64,000 bases of DNA from Haliclystus octoradiatus (lineage: Eukaryota; Cnidaria; Staurozoa; Stauromedusae; Haliclystidae): the NCBI GenBank assembly GCA_916610825.1, contig OU744453.1, positions 17,820,241 through 17,884,240 of the forward strand, given 5' to 3'. Position numbers and translations under genes: made by a program. A model generated the notes under the pieces. The model saw only the letters and a list, made by a program, of their open reading frames with translations, was not told where the DNA came from and made no database searches. Positions 54,001 to 63,250 of the stretch are shown here, piece after piece. How positions within the stretch are numbered: position 1 is the first letter of the stretch; the number at the start of each line of letters is the position of its first letter.

Positions 54001-55456
54001 AAGAGACGCTCCATTTTATAATAATAATGCTGTTTATTATTTTTTAATATGCTTTGATTAAATCTATAGGTACGTCTTTGGTCGACCTTCTTCGAGAAGA
54101 TTTATTCAACCAAGGCTTGAGTCAGACCCAAGGTATAATCATTCTGAGATCCATTATAGTTTTGTAATTTAACTGTTTCGTTTTGACTTTAATGCTAATA
54201 TATCACTCTTAATTAATATACTAGAGTTTATGTCTGGAAATGGGACGTTTTCTATCTACCATTCTCCGATAAGGTTATTCAGCCAGCACTGGAGTCAGAA
54301 CGAAGGTAATTGTTCTGAGATTCATTATAAATTTGTAGCTTTACTGTTTTGATTTTGATTTTAATGCTAACATATCACTCTTAATATACTACAGGTTATG
54401 TCTGGAAATGGGACGTTTTCTATCTACCTTCCTTCGGTGAGATTTATACGGCTACCACTTGAGTCAGACAGAAGGTATAATTGTTTTAAGATTACTTTTG
54501 ATTTTGTAGTTCAGCATACTCAATTTGATTTGATATCTCATGTACACTTATTTATCACTAGGTTATGTCTGGAAATGGGACGTTTTCTATCTACCATTCT
54601 CCGATGAGGTTATTCAGCCAGCACTGGAGTCAGAACGAAGGTAATTGTTCTGAGATTCATTATAAATTTGTAGCTTGACTGTTTTGATTTTGATTTTAAT
54701 GCTAATATATAACCCTTATTCTACTACAGGTTCTGTCTGGAAATGGGACGTTTTCTATCTTCCATTCTCCGGTGACGTTATTCAGCCAGCACTGGAGTCA
54801 GAACGAAGGTAATTGTTCTGAGATTCATTATAAATTTGTAGCTTGACTGTTTTGATTTCGATTTTAATGCTAATATATAACCCTTATTCTACCACAGGTT
54901 ATGTCTGAAAATAGGACGTTTTCTATCTACCATTCTCCAATGAGGTTATTCAGCCAGCACTGGAGTCAAACTGAAGGTATACTTTTTTTGAAATTCATTA
55001 TAATTTTGTAGCTTCTTTGTTACGATTTTGATATACTACTATTTCCCTTCCCGCTCTAATTGGTTGAGTGTGAAAATGGAACATTATCTATCTACCTTTC
55101 TAACACGAGGTTTATTCAGCCAGCACTTGATTTAGACCGAAGGCATAATTGTTCTGCGATTCATTATAATTTTGTAATAAATTAACAGTTTCGTTTTTGA
55201 TCCAACTCCTGTGAAATTGATCTGAGTTTTAAAAAATTTCGTCTCGTGGTGCTTAACTATATAGACAAAACAATTGATTAGAATATATCAATGAAAATCG
55301 TTTAATTTGTACGCCGCTTGAATATTTTTTTTTCATTTTCAATTTTTAGACGATCATGGTGAAGTAGTTCAACCAAATCACCAAGAAGTAGCTCTCGCTG
55401 ACGTACGCAAAGAATGTACAAATCGAGTTTGGCATGAAACTATTGAAGAACATTAA
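44935..55456 (+). CDS. Secreted protein with TSP1 repeats and PA14-like domain
   Basis: Not assigned to a named gene. Six exons join in frame: 44935-45013, 46054-46317, 47506-47808, 50023-50240, 50798-50991 and 51497-51691 (about 417 residues). A likely last exon is 55350-55456. Exon 1 is a signal peptide (MMLILAFILLAVKEQVNIFVAG). Exon 2 has a thrombospondin type-1 repeat (WGEWEQWSSTCSGPC...TRYRTC). Exon 3 has two more TSP1-like segments (YSAWSPCIGPCGIGKETRY and a degenerate WGQWDERDC). Exons 4-6 resemble a PA14/GLEYA-type beta-sandwich (VDGDYTFKVTAYP) with an inserted Pro-rich loop (LAPPPPPLPG). Probably an extracellular matrix or adhesion protein binding glycans. The link from exon 6 (phase 2) to the last exon (needs phase 1) is unresolved; the tandem array at 54070-55142 lies between. 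Confidence 0.75.
45205..45290 (+). repeat. 21-bp tandem repeat
   Basis: Three to four copies of gtttacttaaaataagaagat-like units. Confidence 0.75.
45400..45919 (-). mobile_element. CR1/L2-like LINE 3' relic
   Basis: Minus-strand frame includes MKSYGDRAFSVAAPTLWNN, a very common ORF2 C-terminal signature, followed after a stop by IFKSKLKTYLF. The tail on the plus strand is aataataatgatgatattta plus tatagcgctta (45405-45440), like that of the relic at 1690. Confidence 0.85.
46054..46317 (+). CDS. TSP1/PA14-like gene exon 2, TSP1 repeat
   Basis: Acceptor cttcgtag, donor gtaagt, phase 1 to 1. The WxxWxxWSSTC motif, several paired Cys and RYRTC define a TSP1 repeat. Exon 1 joins to make FDAPLFGPP. 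Confidence 0.85.
47506..47808 (+). CDS. TSP1/PA14-like gene exon 3, TSP1-like repeats
   Basis: Acceptor acacag, donor gtaggt, phase 1 to 1. YSAWSPCIGPCGIGKETRYK is a clear TSP1 core; the later part has a weaker WGQWDERDC with CPID and ETCPLP. A donor four bases later (gtacat) would break the frame. Confidence 0.82.
48985..49311. mobile_element. GC-ended MITE (ggtaactcc family), copy 2
   Basis: ctccggggggtaacttcc to ggaagttacccccccccc. Flanks ttgcaca/ctgcaca suggest a decayed duplication. Lies in the intron between exons 3 and 4. Confidence 0.7.
49446..49759. mobile_element. GC-ended MITE (ggtaactcc family), copy 3
   Basis: cccgtggggggggtaacacc to gggagttacccccc, with internal tacccaaaaagttccaaaa units. 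Flanking ggaatacac/ggaataaaa is a possible decayed duplication. Confidence 0.8.
50023..50240 (+). CDS. TSP1/PA14-like gene exon 4
   Basis: Acceptor tgtaatag, donor gtaact, phase 1 to 0. Beta-rich sequence DIPWSLNFDGPGTPKTVTLD. Begins the PA14-like part. Confidence 0.8.
50305..50375 (+). mobile_element. tRNA-like SINE head
   Basis: gttcgctcagtggtgaagta (A box) and gaccgaggttcgatgtttcc (B box). Confidence 0.5.
50798..50991 (+). CDS. TSP1/PA14-like gene exon 5
   Basis: Acceptor gtttcag, donor gtaagt, phase 0 to 2. APVDGDYTFKVTAYPTTAVN is the typical PA14 'gxYtF' strand, followed by a Pro/Gln-rich loop. Confidence 0.82.
51085..51425 (+). repeat. Minisatellite of 14-15 bp unit
   Basis: More than 20 copies of ttatatcatctgggt and variants (ctatatcatctgtgt), in the intron between exons 5 and 6. 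Open in several frames by chance. Confidence 0.93.
51497..51691 (+). CDS. TSP1/PA14-like gene exon 6
   Basis: Acceptor ttgacag, donor gtaagt, phase 2 to 2. FSVEFTLSLTMGHNYLLSIT resembles the last PA14 strands. Confidence 0.78.
52423..52490 (+). mobile_element. Possible LINE reverse transcriptase fragment
   Basis: The frame SSIDHEVLLSRLS resembles the FDTIDHExLLxRL box of LINE reverse transcriptases. Very short. The rest of 51692-54060 shows only SINE-tail and CAACGTTG repeat traces. Confidence 0.3.
53228..53425. repeat. CAACGTTGG-rich repeat
   Basis: Starts ccagcaggcaaaccaacgtt and contains several caacgttgg palindromes. Related in its start and motif to 62932-63250. Confidence 0.6.
54070..55142 (+). 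repeat. Tandem array of seven exon-like units with splice-like borders
   Basis: Cores at 54070-54132, 54225-54305, 54395-54474, 54562-54640, 54730-54808, 54898-54976 and about 55062-55142, spaced about 155-170 bp. Units 1-6 are preceded by (c)tac/tatag and followed by gaag|gtaatt or gtataa. Typical core: ttatgtctggaaatgggacg ... cactggagtcagaacgaag. The intervening intron-like sequence is also repeated. Core lengths are 63, 81, 80, 79, 79 and 79 nt, so most do not preserve frame. In the phase set by exon 6, units 1 and 2 are open while units 3-6 hit a TGA. Either a duplicated exon that is decaying, or a set of alternative or poison exons. Confidence 0.8.
55350..55456 (+). CDS. TSP1/PA14-like gene, probable last exon
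   Basis: After a long T-rich tract and ag, the phase-1 frame is open for 34 codons (DHGEVVQPNHQEVALADVRK...) to TAA. A phase-2 entry would instead stop after four codons. A polyadenylation signal follows at 55653. Confidence 0.55.
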
Positions 55457-55652
55457 ATATTTTGTAGTCTAATTAAATTCATTTTATTATAATATAATAG
55501 TGCAACATTGATGCTGTTAATAATAACATACGAGACATTTAAAATTGTAATTAATATTTTTTTGTGCATTTGTAACAATTTCTTTATGATTTTTGATGAT
55601 TTCAAGAAAATGCTGAAAATGAACTATTATACTGTTGTTGAATGTAGTGTCA

Positions 55653-55658
55653 AATAAA
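55653..55658 (+). terminator. Polyadenylation signal AATAAA
   Basis: aataaa lies about 200 nt after the TAA at 55454-55456; no other such signal lies closer to the stop. Confidence 0.5.
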
Positions 55659-55925
55659 AGAGTTTAAAGGAACCGATTCTAGAAAGAGAATATTCATATT
55701 GCAAAATAGTCGTTCCGATATCGCTATAAAGAAGATAAATCGGTATATAATCGGTCGCCACGATTCAAATATCGGGCAAATGACGTCAATTCTCAACGTA
55801 GTTCTATTAAGAAAAGTCCAAAAATCGGGCATTTTATAGTTCATTGCGTCAAATTTTGTGGACAGACAGAAAATTTTTGACGTATTAGCAGCTTTTTTGC
55901 CTCGAAAATTGCAAAATGTGCCTAC

Positions 55926-55966
55926 TGCGCATGCGCACTATAACATCTGCCTACTGCGCATGCGTA
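55926..55966. promoter_or_regulatory. Two NRF-1-like sites
   Basis: tgcgcatgcgca (55926-55937) and tgcgcatgcgta (55955-55966) lie in a 29-bp direct duplication containing ctactgcgcatgcg. The first is a perfect NRF-1-type palindrome in otherwise CpG-poor DNA. No downstream gene was recognised. Confidence 0.35.
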
Positions 55967-55969
55967 CAA

Positions 55970-58641
55970 CGGGTAATTTGACGTCGTCACAAGTCGTTCA
56001 CGCCATGATGATGAAGATGCTGACAAATGGCTGTGAATCAAATCAAAAATCGGACAAGAATCGGATGGATTTGACGCCGTCATTTGCTGGAATTATGTCT
56101 TGCCCACAATCATCAAGGCTTTGAGCGTCTTGAGAATGATCAATGGTCAAATGAAAAGGTAGATATATATTAGCAGAGGCGAAATCACGAAGAGAAAAGG
56201 CAGTAATTATATAACATAATAAACAAAACGTATATAATGTCAAATGTTAATCATGCCTTAAAGACAATAGAGAATAAATGAACATCCAATCAAAATTCAG
56301 AATATCAAATAATACATTAGCTGGCCTTCTGATAAATAATAATATTTAGTAGTTTTCTAGACTTGATTTTTGATGTATTTTGCTGTTGTTGATTGGAACC
56401 TGAAAAAGTATCAAGTATGAAAAACTATATCACCAACAAATCAAAAACAAATACATGCCAATTAGATTTAGTTACGATTTAACGAAGTATCCAATTATAC
56501 TATCAGGAAAGAGGATCAAAGTTCGCATTAATGTTCTTATGATATCATGATGCAGAGATATACTACAGTAAAATCCGGTAATAAAGTATTTTACAGAGTC
56601 TCAATGTTCTGTGGAATTTTACCTCGATTTTGGAAAAAGGCAAATCCCCGTCATAATAGAACGAACGCCACAGGACTAAAGCGGAATTCTCCAGGACACT
56701 TGAATTCACATAAAATGTTCATAAAAATACAATATATACTTTCCCGTTTCTTGATTTAGTCAAATTCTATTGTGGAGCTCACCAGAGATGAATATATAAA
56801 TCATTTCAAGGGCAGAGACCTCTTGATTCATACATTTTGTGTTTTCGTCATGCATGGTTCGCAAAATCTTGGGAGAACAAAAGAATCCAAGACAAGAAAA
56901 TTAGGTAATTGTTTAGGATATTTTCAATATGAATACTTTTGTGTGATTTTCAAGTTGCCCGGAGAAACCTGCCGTTTTAGTTCTGTTGCGCTCGTTCTAT
57001 AACAGTAAATAGTTTTCTTTTACAACAAGCCTCTATTTATTCTTTGTTTAGTTTCGATTTGAAGAACAATATGCTTTACGAAGCGACATTTTGAGACCAC
57101 ACCAAATGATTTGGTGTTTGTAAATAATTATAGCCTATCAGATAGAGTTTATCAGTTCTTGAAATTTTAAATTACATTTCTATCACATGATAAAATTTAT
57201 AGTCAATATATTTAAAGTAATATTATCTATCATACCTTTGCTTCGTTTCCAATATCATTAACGAAAACATGGATATTTCTTTCTTCAAATGTCTTAGTTA
57301 TGGATCAATGCGTTGTGAATGCGATTAAGTTGCAATTCCCAACGGACAGAGGCAAAATCTATTTACTATATTGTCAATTATTGAACTGAAAGATTCATTG
57401 TTCTGCATTATTTTGAATCGGATTTCAATAGAACATATATCAAGGCAATAATTGTTAGTGAAGTAAGCACTATCACACATCAAATTGCATAGTTACCCAA
57501 GGAATGGAAAAGTATTTTCGACTTCGTTGTGAGAAATTTTATGTGGATGTGAATTTGTCCGATTCGATCTGTTTCAACGATTGAGTCCTCCAGTCCGGAT
57601 TGGATGCAATCGAGTTGATTGGATCTTTTTCAAATCCAGCTCAGTTCAGTCGAGCTACAACGAAATTTTTACTGAGCACATGGGTTTAATAGTAGGAGGC
57701 TATACTTAAATCCTTGTTAAACCTGAATATATTATATATAATAACCTTAATATCTGAACTTGCAATAATATAATGAGCTTGTTATATAATATGCAGGTGG
57801 CTGTTTGTTATGATATTAGGGTGTAAGACTTTTATTTGACGAAGCATTAGATATATGGAACAGGTAATTAAATTAAATGGCACAAAAGTTGGTTTCTAAT
57901 GAAATAATCACAATCTTTAACCATAACCAAGAGATTGAAATATATTGAAAAAGGCTATATTTTTAGATTGATTAATTAAGACTCAAATTGTGTTAAATTA
58001 ACGAATTTTCGTTCTAATAACAATAGGCATTTAAAGCAATAAAGTGTTCATATATAGCTATTTCTATAACATTCTATACAAAATAATATTTAATTAAAAA
58101 TCTATTTCGTGAACTGTACACTATGCTAGATGAAATTCTAAAATAAAAATGTATAAATAATATTTATATTTGATTTGTAATAATAATTATCAATTTATTT
58201 ATCGTTAGCTAGGAATTGGAGATTCTTTAAGTTGAATTTTAGTGTATACAGCTAAACCTTCTCGATCCAGAGGACATGTCGAAATAGGTGGGGATTTTCT
58301 TGTTATGATAATTGTCTACATCGATAAAATTTTGTTCTAAAAAGGTTGTGTATTTTGTTCTTTCTAATAATCTTTTATAACAAAAATCTTGAATTAGTAC
58401 GACATAATTATTATCACTAAATTAATGGAAAACTAAGAACAAGTCAAAGAATAATAATTAAACAATTATGAGCATGACCTTTGTCAACTGGATCCAGGGG
58501 TGCAAGAAGTGCAATCACACCCATCAGATGTTTAGCTCTTTGATGGCACCACCGCTATTACTTTCACTCATTTATTATTTCGAAAAAAATACTCTTGGAA
58601 AGATTTGATATTGTTTACATAGTATCTAGAGATATCTTGGC
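55970..58641. other. AT-rich intergenic region
   Basis: No gene recognised. A 40-bp phrase, tttttactgagcacatgggt plus ttaatagtaggaggctatac (57669-57707), recurs at 61058-61096, showing an unnamed dispersed repeat. Confidence 0.5.
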
Positions 58642-58994
58642 CCCGGGAGGGGGGGGGGTAACTCAAGAACTTCAGGGACGGGGGGGTGCCAAGTTGAATT
58701 TGAAAATATCCCCCAAAATTTTTTTTTAATCCTAAATTGGTACCTCAAATATTTTTTTTCCCACCAAAATGTATACCCCAGAAAATAATCCACAAATGCG
58801 ATGAAAGCATTTCATGTTCTTTAACCATTATTTTCAAATTGATACCTGCAAATAATTTTTTTTTGAAAACTAATACCCCAAATATTTTGAAAATCATGAA
58901 ATGTATACCCTAAATATTTTACAAGACGATGAAAAGGTACCCTCAATAATTGGCACGTCCCCGTATACCAAACCATATGGAGTTACCCCCCGGG
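58642..58994. mobile_element. GC-ended MITE (ggtaactcc family), copy 4
   Basis: ccccgggaggggggggggtaactc to ggagttaccccccggg, flanked by atcttggc at 58634-58641 and 58995-59002. The interior is diverged, with taccccaaatatttt units. Confidence 0.85.
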
Positions 58995-59215
58995 ATCTTG
59001 GCCTATTTTCGAAAGCTTGAAGATAGTGAGTATGCATGGGATATTCGTAAGAGCTCATACAAAAGTTCGGATTTCAGTTTCAGCTCCTCTATGAAAAATC
59101 AATATTGTAATCAATCAATACCGAATCGGACTAATTTCTAGCAATCATCTCACTTGAAATCTGTAATTTAGCAATAAATATATCGGAATGTGTACGAATC
59201 ATTTCTCCTCCATCA

Positions 59216-60533
59216 TCAGTCTTTCGAATATTGCATAAAATTTCTGTTTAACTGGAATTTAGAGTTTATCAATACTCGCATATAATCTAAAATATATTGA
59301 TTGACTTCATCAAGCAAGATTTCTTTATAAATATTTAAAATTACAGTGAAGTTGATATAATAATGGCTTTTGCTGCTGCCAGATGGATAGCATTTCAACA
59401 GCTGTAAACCATCAAGATAAATTTTGAAACATGAATACATGGGTGGACTAATCAAAGAGACTGAAAGAGTTAACGAATCATGCGGCCAGCGGAGCAGCAC
59501 TTCCAGCGACTTTATCAACAACTGAAGGCAGCTTACACCGTGTCTCGCGTGCAATATAGCGATCGCTGTGCTGTCGTCAGTAAATACCAGTAATGATTGA
59601 TGGGGGTAACTCCAGTAGGACGGCTAAACGGGGATGTGCCACATTTTTTGGGTCCATATTCCAGCTGAGAAAGAACTTTTTGGGTATAAGATTTCAAGTT
59701 TTGGAGCTTTTGGGTATCCTATTTTTGACTTTTTCAAGAATTTTTGAAAAAATTTGCATCATTTTTGTGTATTTACCTAAAATTAATTAACCTGTTAGAA
59801 CTTTTTGGGTAGCATCAACAAAAATTTTGGAACCTTTTGGGTACCTTACCTTTTTCCAAAGTGGCACCTCCCCGTCCCTGAAGAGCTGGAGTTACCCCCC
59901 CCTGGGATTATATGTTAAATACACCTGTCTATTGCGATTTTCTATAAAGGATAAGATGTCCTTATTACATATTTTCTGTAAACCATGTGAATAGTGTATC
60001 TAGATCAGCGTTAAGCGTGATATATATAACAGTGATATTTTGAAGAAATATCTTTCAATAAAGATGATAATTGAAATAATTGATATTCTTGATAGCCATG
60101 AATATCATGAATATAATTTTGGACTTTTCCAAAGTCAACCGTTTGTTCAGAGATTACAATTTCGTTCATATTTTCTGTTAGAAGTTTGGCTGCATAATTA
60201 GAGATAGATAATGCAGAGACAGTTGTGGTAATATTGTGTGCATCATTCGTATTATTGAGCAGTAAATCACTGCATGTTAGAGGATGTGTTACACAGTCAA
60301 CGGATGTTTCTTTAACTTCGCGATGCCATGCGTAAACTCCTGATGTTTCGGTCAATGCAAATTTGTACATATATGCAATTATATTCGCTTGCCAATTTAC
60401 GTGCTAGAGCTTCGTTAGGAAATGGTACGCAGACAAGAAATCTCTGTTTAATGACTGGTAAATCCTTCATAAATCGCTCTATTTCAGCGCAAGACTCTAT
60501 CTCCCTGGATTGCTTTTTTTCTCTGCGTCGTCT
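59216..60533 (-). pseudogene. Unrecognised coding-like region, probably disrupted
   Basis: Three minus-strand open blocks look protein-like but do not join simply: 60533-60312 (RRRREKKQSREIESC, then DLPVIKQRFLVCVPFPNEA), 60403-60011 in another frame (NWQANIIAYMYKFALTETSG, DFGKVQNYIHDIHGYQEYQL, to a stop), and about 59573-59216 (HARHGVSCLQLLIKSLEVLL, EILLDEVNQYILDYMRVLI, to a stop). The first two overlap out of frame, suggesting a frameshift or an intron. A MITE (59594-59909) separates the third. Possible splice acceptors exist at gctctag (60404) and gacgacag (about 59574). I do not recognise the family. It could be a broken gene or the 3' exons of a gene read from outside the window. Confidence 0.35.
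59594..59909. mobile_element. GC-ended MITE (ggtaactcc family), copy 5, inverted
   Basis: tgggggtaactccagtagga to gagctggagttaccccccc, with internal aactttttgggta units in the orientation opposite to copy 3. No clear duplication. Confidence 0.8.
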
Positions 60534-61156
60534 TTAAATATTGTATATAATTTCGTTAAAAAATCCATCAGGCTATATCCATTGTACGCGACATTGTAAT
60601 AGATTGAAAATTGAGTAAAATTAAAACCAATTATAATAAACCATTAAAAACTAGTACTATACTTCAGTACGGGCTCCAATTGTTATGCGGGTAGTTATAG
60701 CTATTAAATTACGAGAGCAGAATAACACGACCAAGCTCGTTCAGATATCAGAATAGAATCAAAGTTATAATATAAATGACAGGGGTTACAAACAGAGGAG
60801 AGGGAAGCCGATATTGCAATATTCAATTATTCATTGGCATAACAATAGGCCGAACGAAAATCAATGTATAAATCAAACATACTGTATAACGTTTTAACTC
60901 AAAAATCTTTCATATAATCAACTCAAACTAAAGATTTGTAAAAACAACAATAATATAATATACTCAAATGATTAAAAAGATATCGCTCAATAAACTATCA
61001 AAAAACAATGTTATTTTATATCCTGTTTGACAACTTACATACACGTTTTATTTATTTTTACTGAGCACATGGGTTTAATAGTAGGAGGCTATACTAAGAT
61101 AAACGAGGCTATTCCATAAAAAGTAATCAACATCCGAAACAGGTAGGTTCTGCATA

Positions 61157-62026
61157 GCCTCACTCCATCACGGCCCTCATTTCCGCGCGGTGCTCCAGCG
61201 AGGGCCTAGCCTCATTCCATCACGGCCCTCATTTCCGCGCGGCGCTCCAGTGAGGGCCTAATAAAATTTAAGGTTAAAAAGTGTGCCACAAACCAAAATA
61301 TGGTGTGCCCAATCACAGCGCACCTTGGTGTCATGTGAGTTACAGCCAGGTGTTGGTTGGTCGGCCCATCGAAGAACAATACAACGAGGTGTGAACAGAA
61401 ATTGAAATTTGCTGAATTCAGCTATTTTGAATTTCAACATTTTGTAAACAAACTGTCGAAGAAAACTAAAAACGTCAAGTTTACGGTATTATTTTGGATC
61501 AAATTGGAGCAACAGAATTATAAATAATAGCTTACATGATCTCGAAGGACTGTATGAACATTATGAAGGCCTTTTATGGGCGTAGAATACAAAATAAAAG
61601 GAGAAAACATCATGTTTTGACGGAGCGATCGCCATCGTTGGAAAATTGAAGCACTTCCGTCGTTTTGAATCATGATTTAAATAATCAAAATCAAAGAAAT
61701 ATTCAAAATTAAAGATCAATTCTCCAACATACAGCATTACTCTGATTCAAAATTCCATTTCTCCGTAAATATATAATTAGAAATTGACAATATGACAGAA
61801 TAAACGATCGAAATATAAACTTTGAAAATGATTCAAGCAGGTTTGTTTACATTTTTAGTATTTTTATTCACCAACCAGCGCTCGATAAAACTTCACGTGA
61901 TACAAAGGTGCGCTGTGATTGGGCACACCATATTTTTGGTTTCTGGCACACTTTTTAACCTTAAATTTTATAGGCCCTCACTGGAGCGCCGCGCGGAAAT
62001 GAGGGCCGTGATGGAGTGAGCCTAGA
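61157..62026. mobile_element. Foldback/MITE with long GC-rich inverted ends, copy 1
   Basis: The left end, ccctcatttccgcgcggcgc then gcctaataaaatttaaggtt, is the reverse complement of the right end, aaccttaaattttataggcc then gcgccgcgcggaaatgaggg. The arms exceed 120 bp. The left GC end is itself tandemly doubled (61157-61207 and 61208-61258). The interior has no intact ORF. Confidence 0.85.
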
Positions 62027-62027
62027 G

Positions 62028-62758
62028 AGGGCCTATTAAAATTTAAGGTTAAAAAGTGTGCCAGAAGCCAAAAATATGGTGTGCCCAATCACAGCGCACC
62101 TTGATGTCATGTGAGTTACAGCCAGGTGTTGGTTGGTCAGCCCATCGAAAAACAATACAACGAGGTGTGAACAAAACTTGAAATTTGCTGAATTCAGCTC
62201 TTTTGAATTTCAACATTTTGTAAACAAACTGTCGAAGAAAACTAAAACGCCAAGTTTACGGGATTACATTGGATCAAATTGGAGTAACAAAAATAGAAAT
62301 AATATATTACGTTTATCTCGAAGGACTGTATGAACATTATGATGGTTTTTTGTGGGCGTAGAATACAAAATAAAAGGAGAAAACATCTTGTTTTGACGGA
62401 GCGATCGCCATCGTTGGGAAATTGTAAGCACTTCCGTCGTTTTGAATCTTGATTTAAATACTCAAAATCAAAGAAATATTCAAAATTTAAGATCGATTCA
62501 TCAATATACAGCATTGCTCTAATTCCGACTTTCACTTCTCCGTAAATATATAATTCAAAATTGACTATATGATAGAATAAACGATCGAAATAAAACCTCT
62601 GAGAATGATTCACGCAAGTTTGTTTACATTTTTAGTATTTTATTCACCAACCAGTGCTCGATAAAACTTCACGTGACATCAAGGTGCGCACCGATTGGGC
62701 ACACCATATTTTTGCTTTCTGGCACACTTTTTAACCTTAAATTTTATTAGGCCCTCAC
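62028..62758. mobile_element. Foldback/MITE, copy 2 in tandem, lacking the GC ends
   Basis: Begins ggcctattaaaatttaaggt and ends aaccttaaattttattaggc. The interior (aaggactgtatgaacattat, gacggagcgatcgccatcgt) repeats copy 1 in the same orientation. Confidence 0.88.
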
Positions 62759-62931
62759 CGGTTCTGCAACAATAGAGGAATCCATGTATGTTACGCCGGA
62801 TATATCCGGGGAAGAACTAAGTTGATTTTACGCCAATTTGATTTCTTCTTTGGCGTAGAAATTGGTAATTTTCAATAGTTTTCAACTAAATTAGGGCTTT
62901 TTTGGCGTATTCTTGAATGCTGACTTCCCAG

Positions 62932-63250
62932 CAGGCACAGCAACGTTGCGGCAAAGTTTTAATTGAGTTGCTATAGAAGGAGCAAAAACGTTGCATTCAG
63001 AGCCCGGATGTCATCGCGCCGAACGTTGTTCACTACGAAGCAGCAACGTCGTCATCTGACCGAAATACTCCTAATATGCAATGTTCTGCAACCTGAATAC
63101 AACCAGAATGCAGCCCATGTCGGAGTAAATATGTGGCTACAACATTGCTAAAACGTTGTATTTTGGTTGAGTTGCAGCACCGTCTTCGAGTGCAACCACA
63201 ATATCAGTTAATTTACGCTGCAATAGCGATGCAAACAACGTTGTGACATA
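62932..63250. repeat. CAACGTTG-rich repeat
   Basis: Starts cccagcaggcacagcaacgt and carries many aacgttg/caacgtt palindromes. Sequence from 63251 to 64000 shows no recognised feature. Confidence 0.6.

Noticed and set aside
54070..55142. CRISPR-like array
   Set aside because: Spacing looks regular, but the intervening sequences are also repeated and have splice-like borders in animal DNA; these are tandem exon-like units.
55858..56124. 88-codon plus-strand ORF over the NRF-1-like sites
   Set aside because: No homologue, no splice context, and it includes the short direct duplication; probably chance.
60328..60537. Plus-strand 69-codon ORF
   Set aside because: It is antisense to the longer minus-strand coding-like blocks and has no other support.
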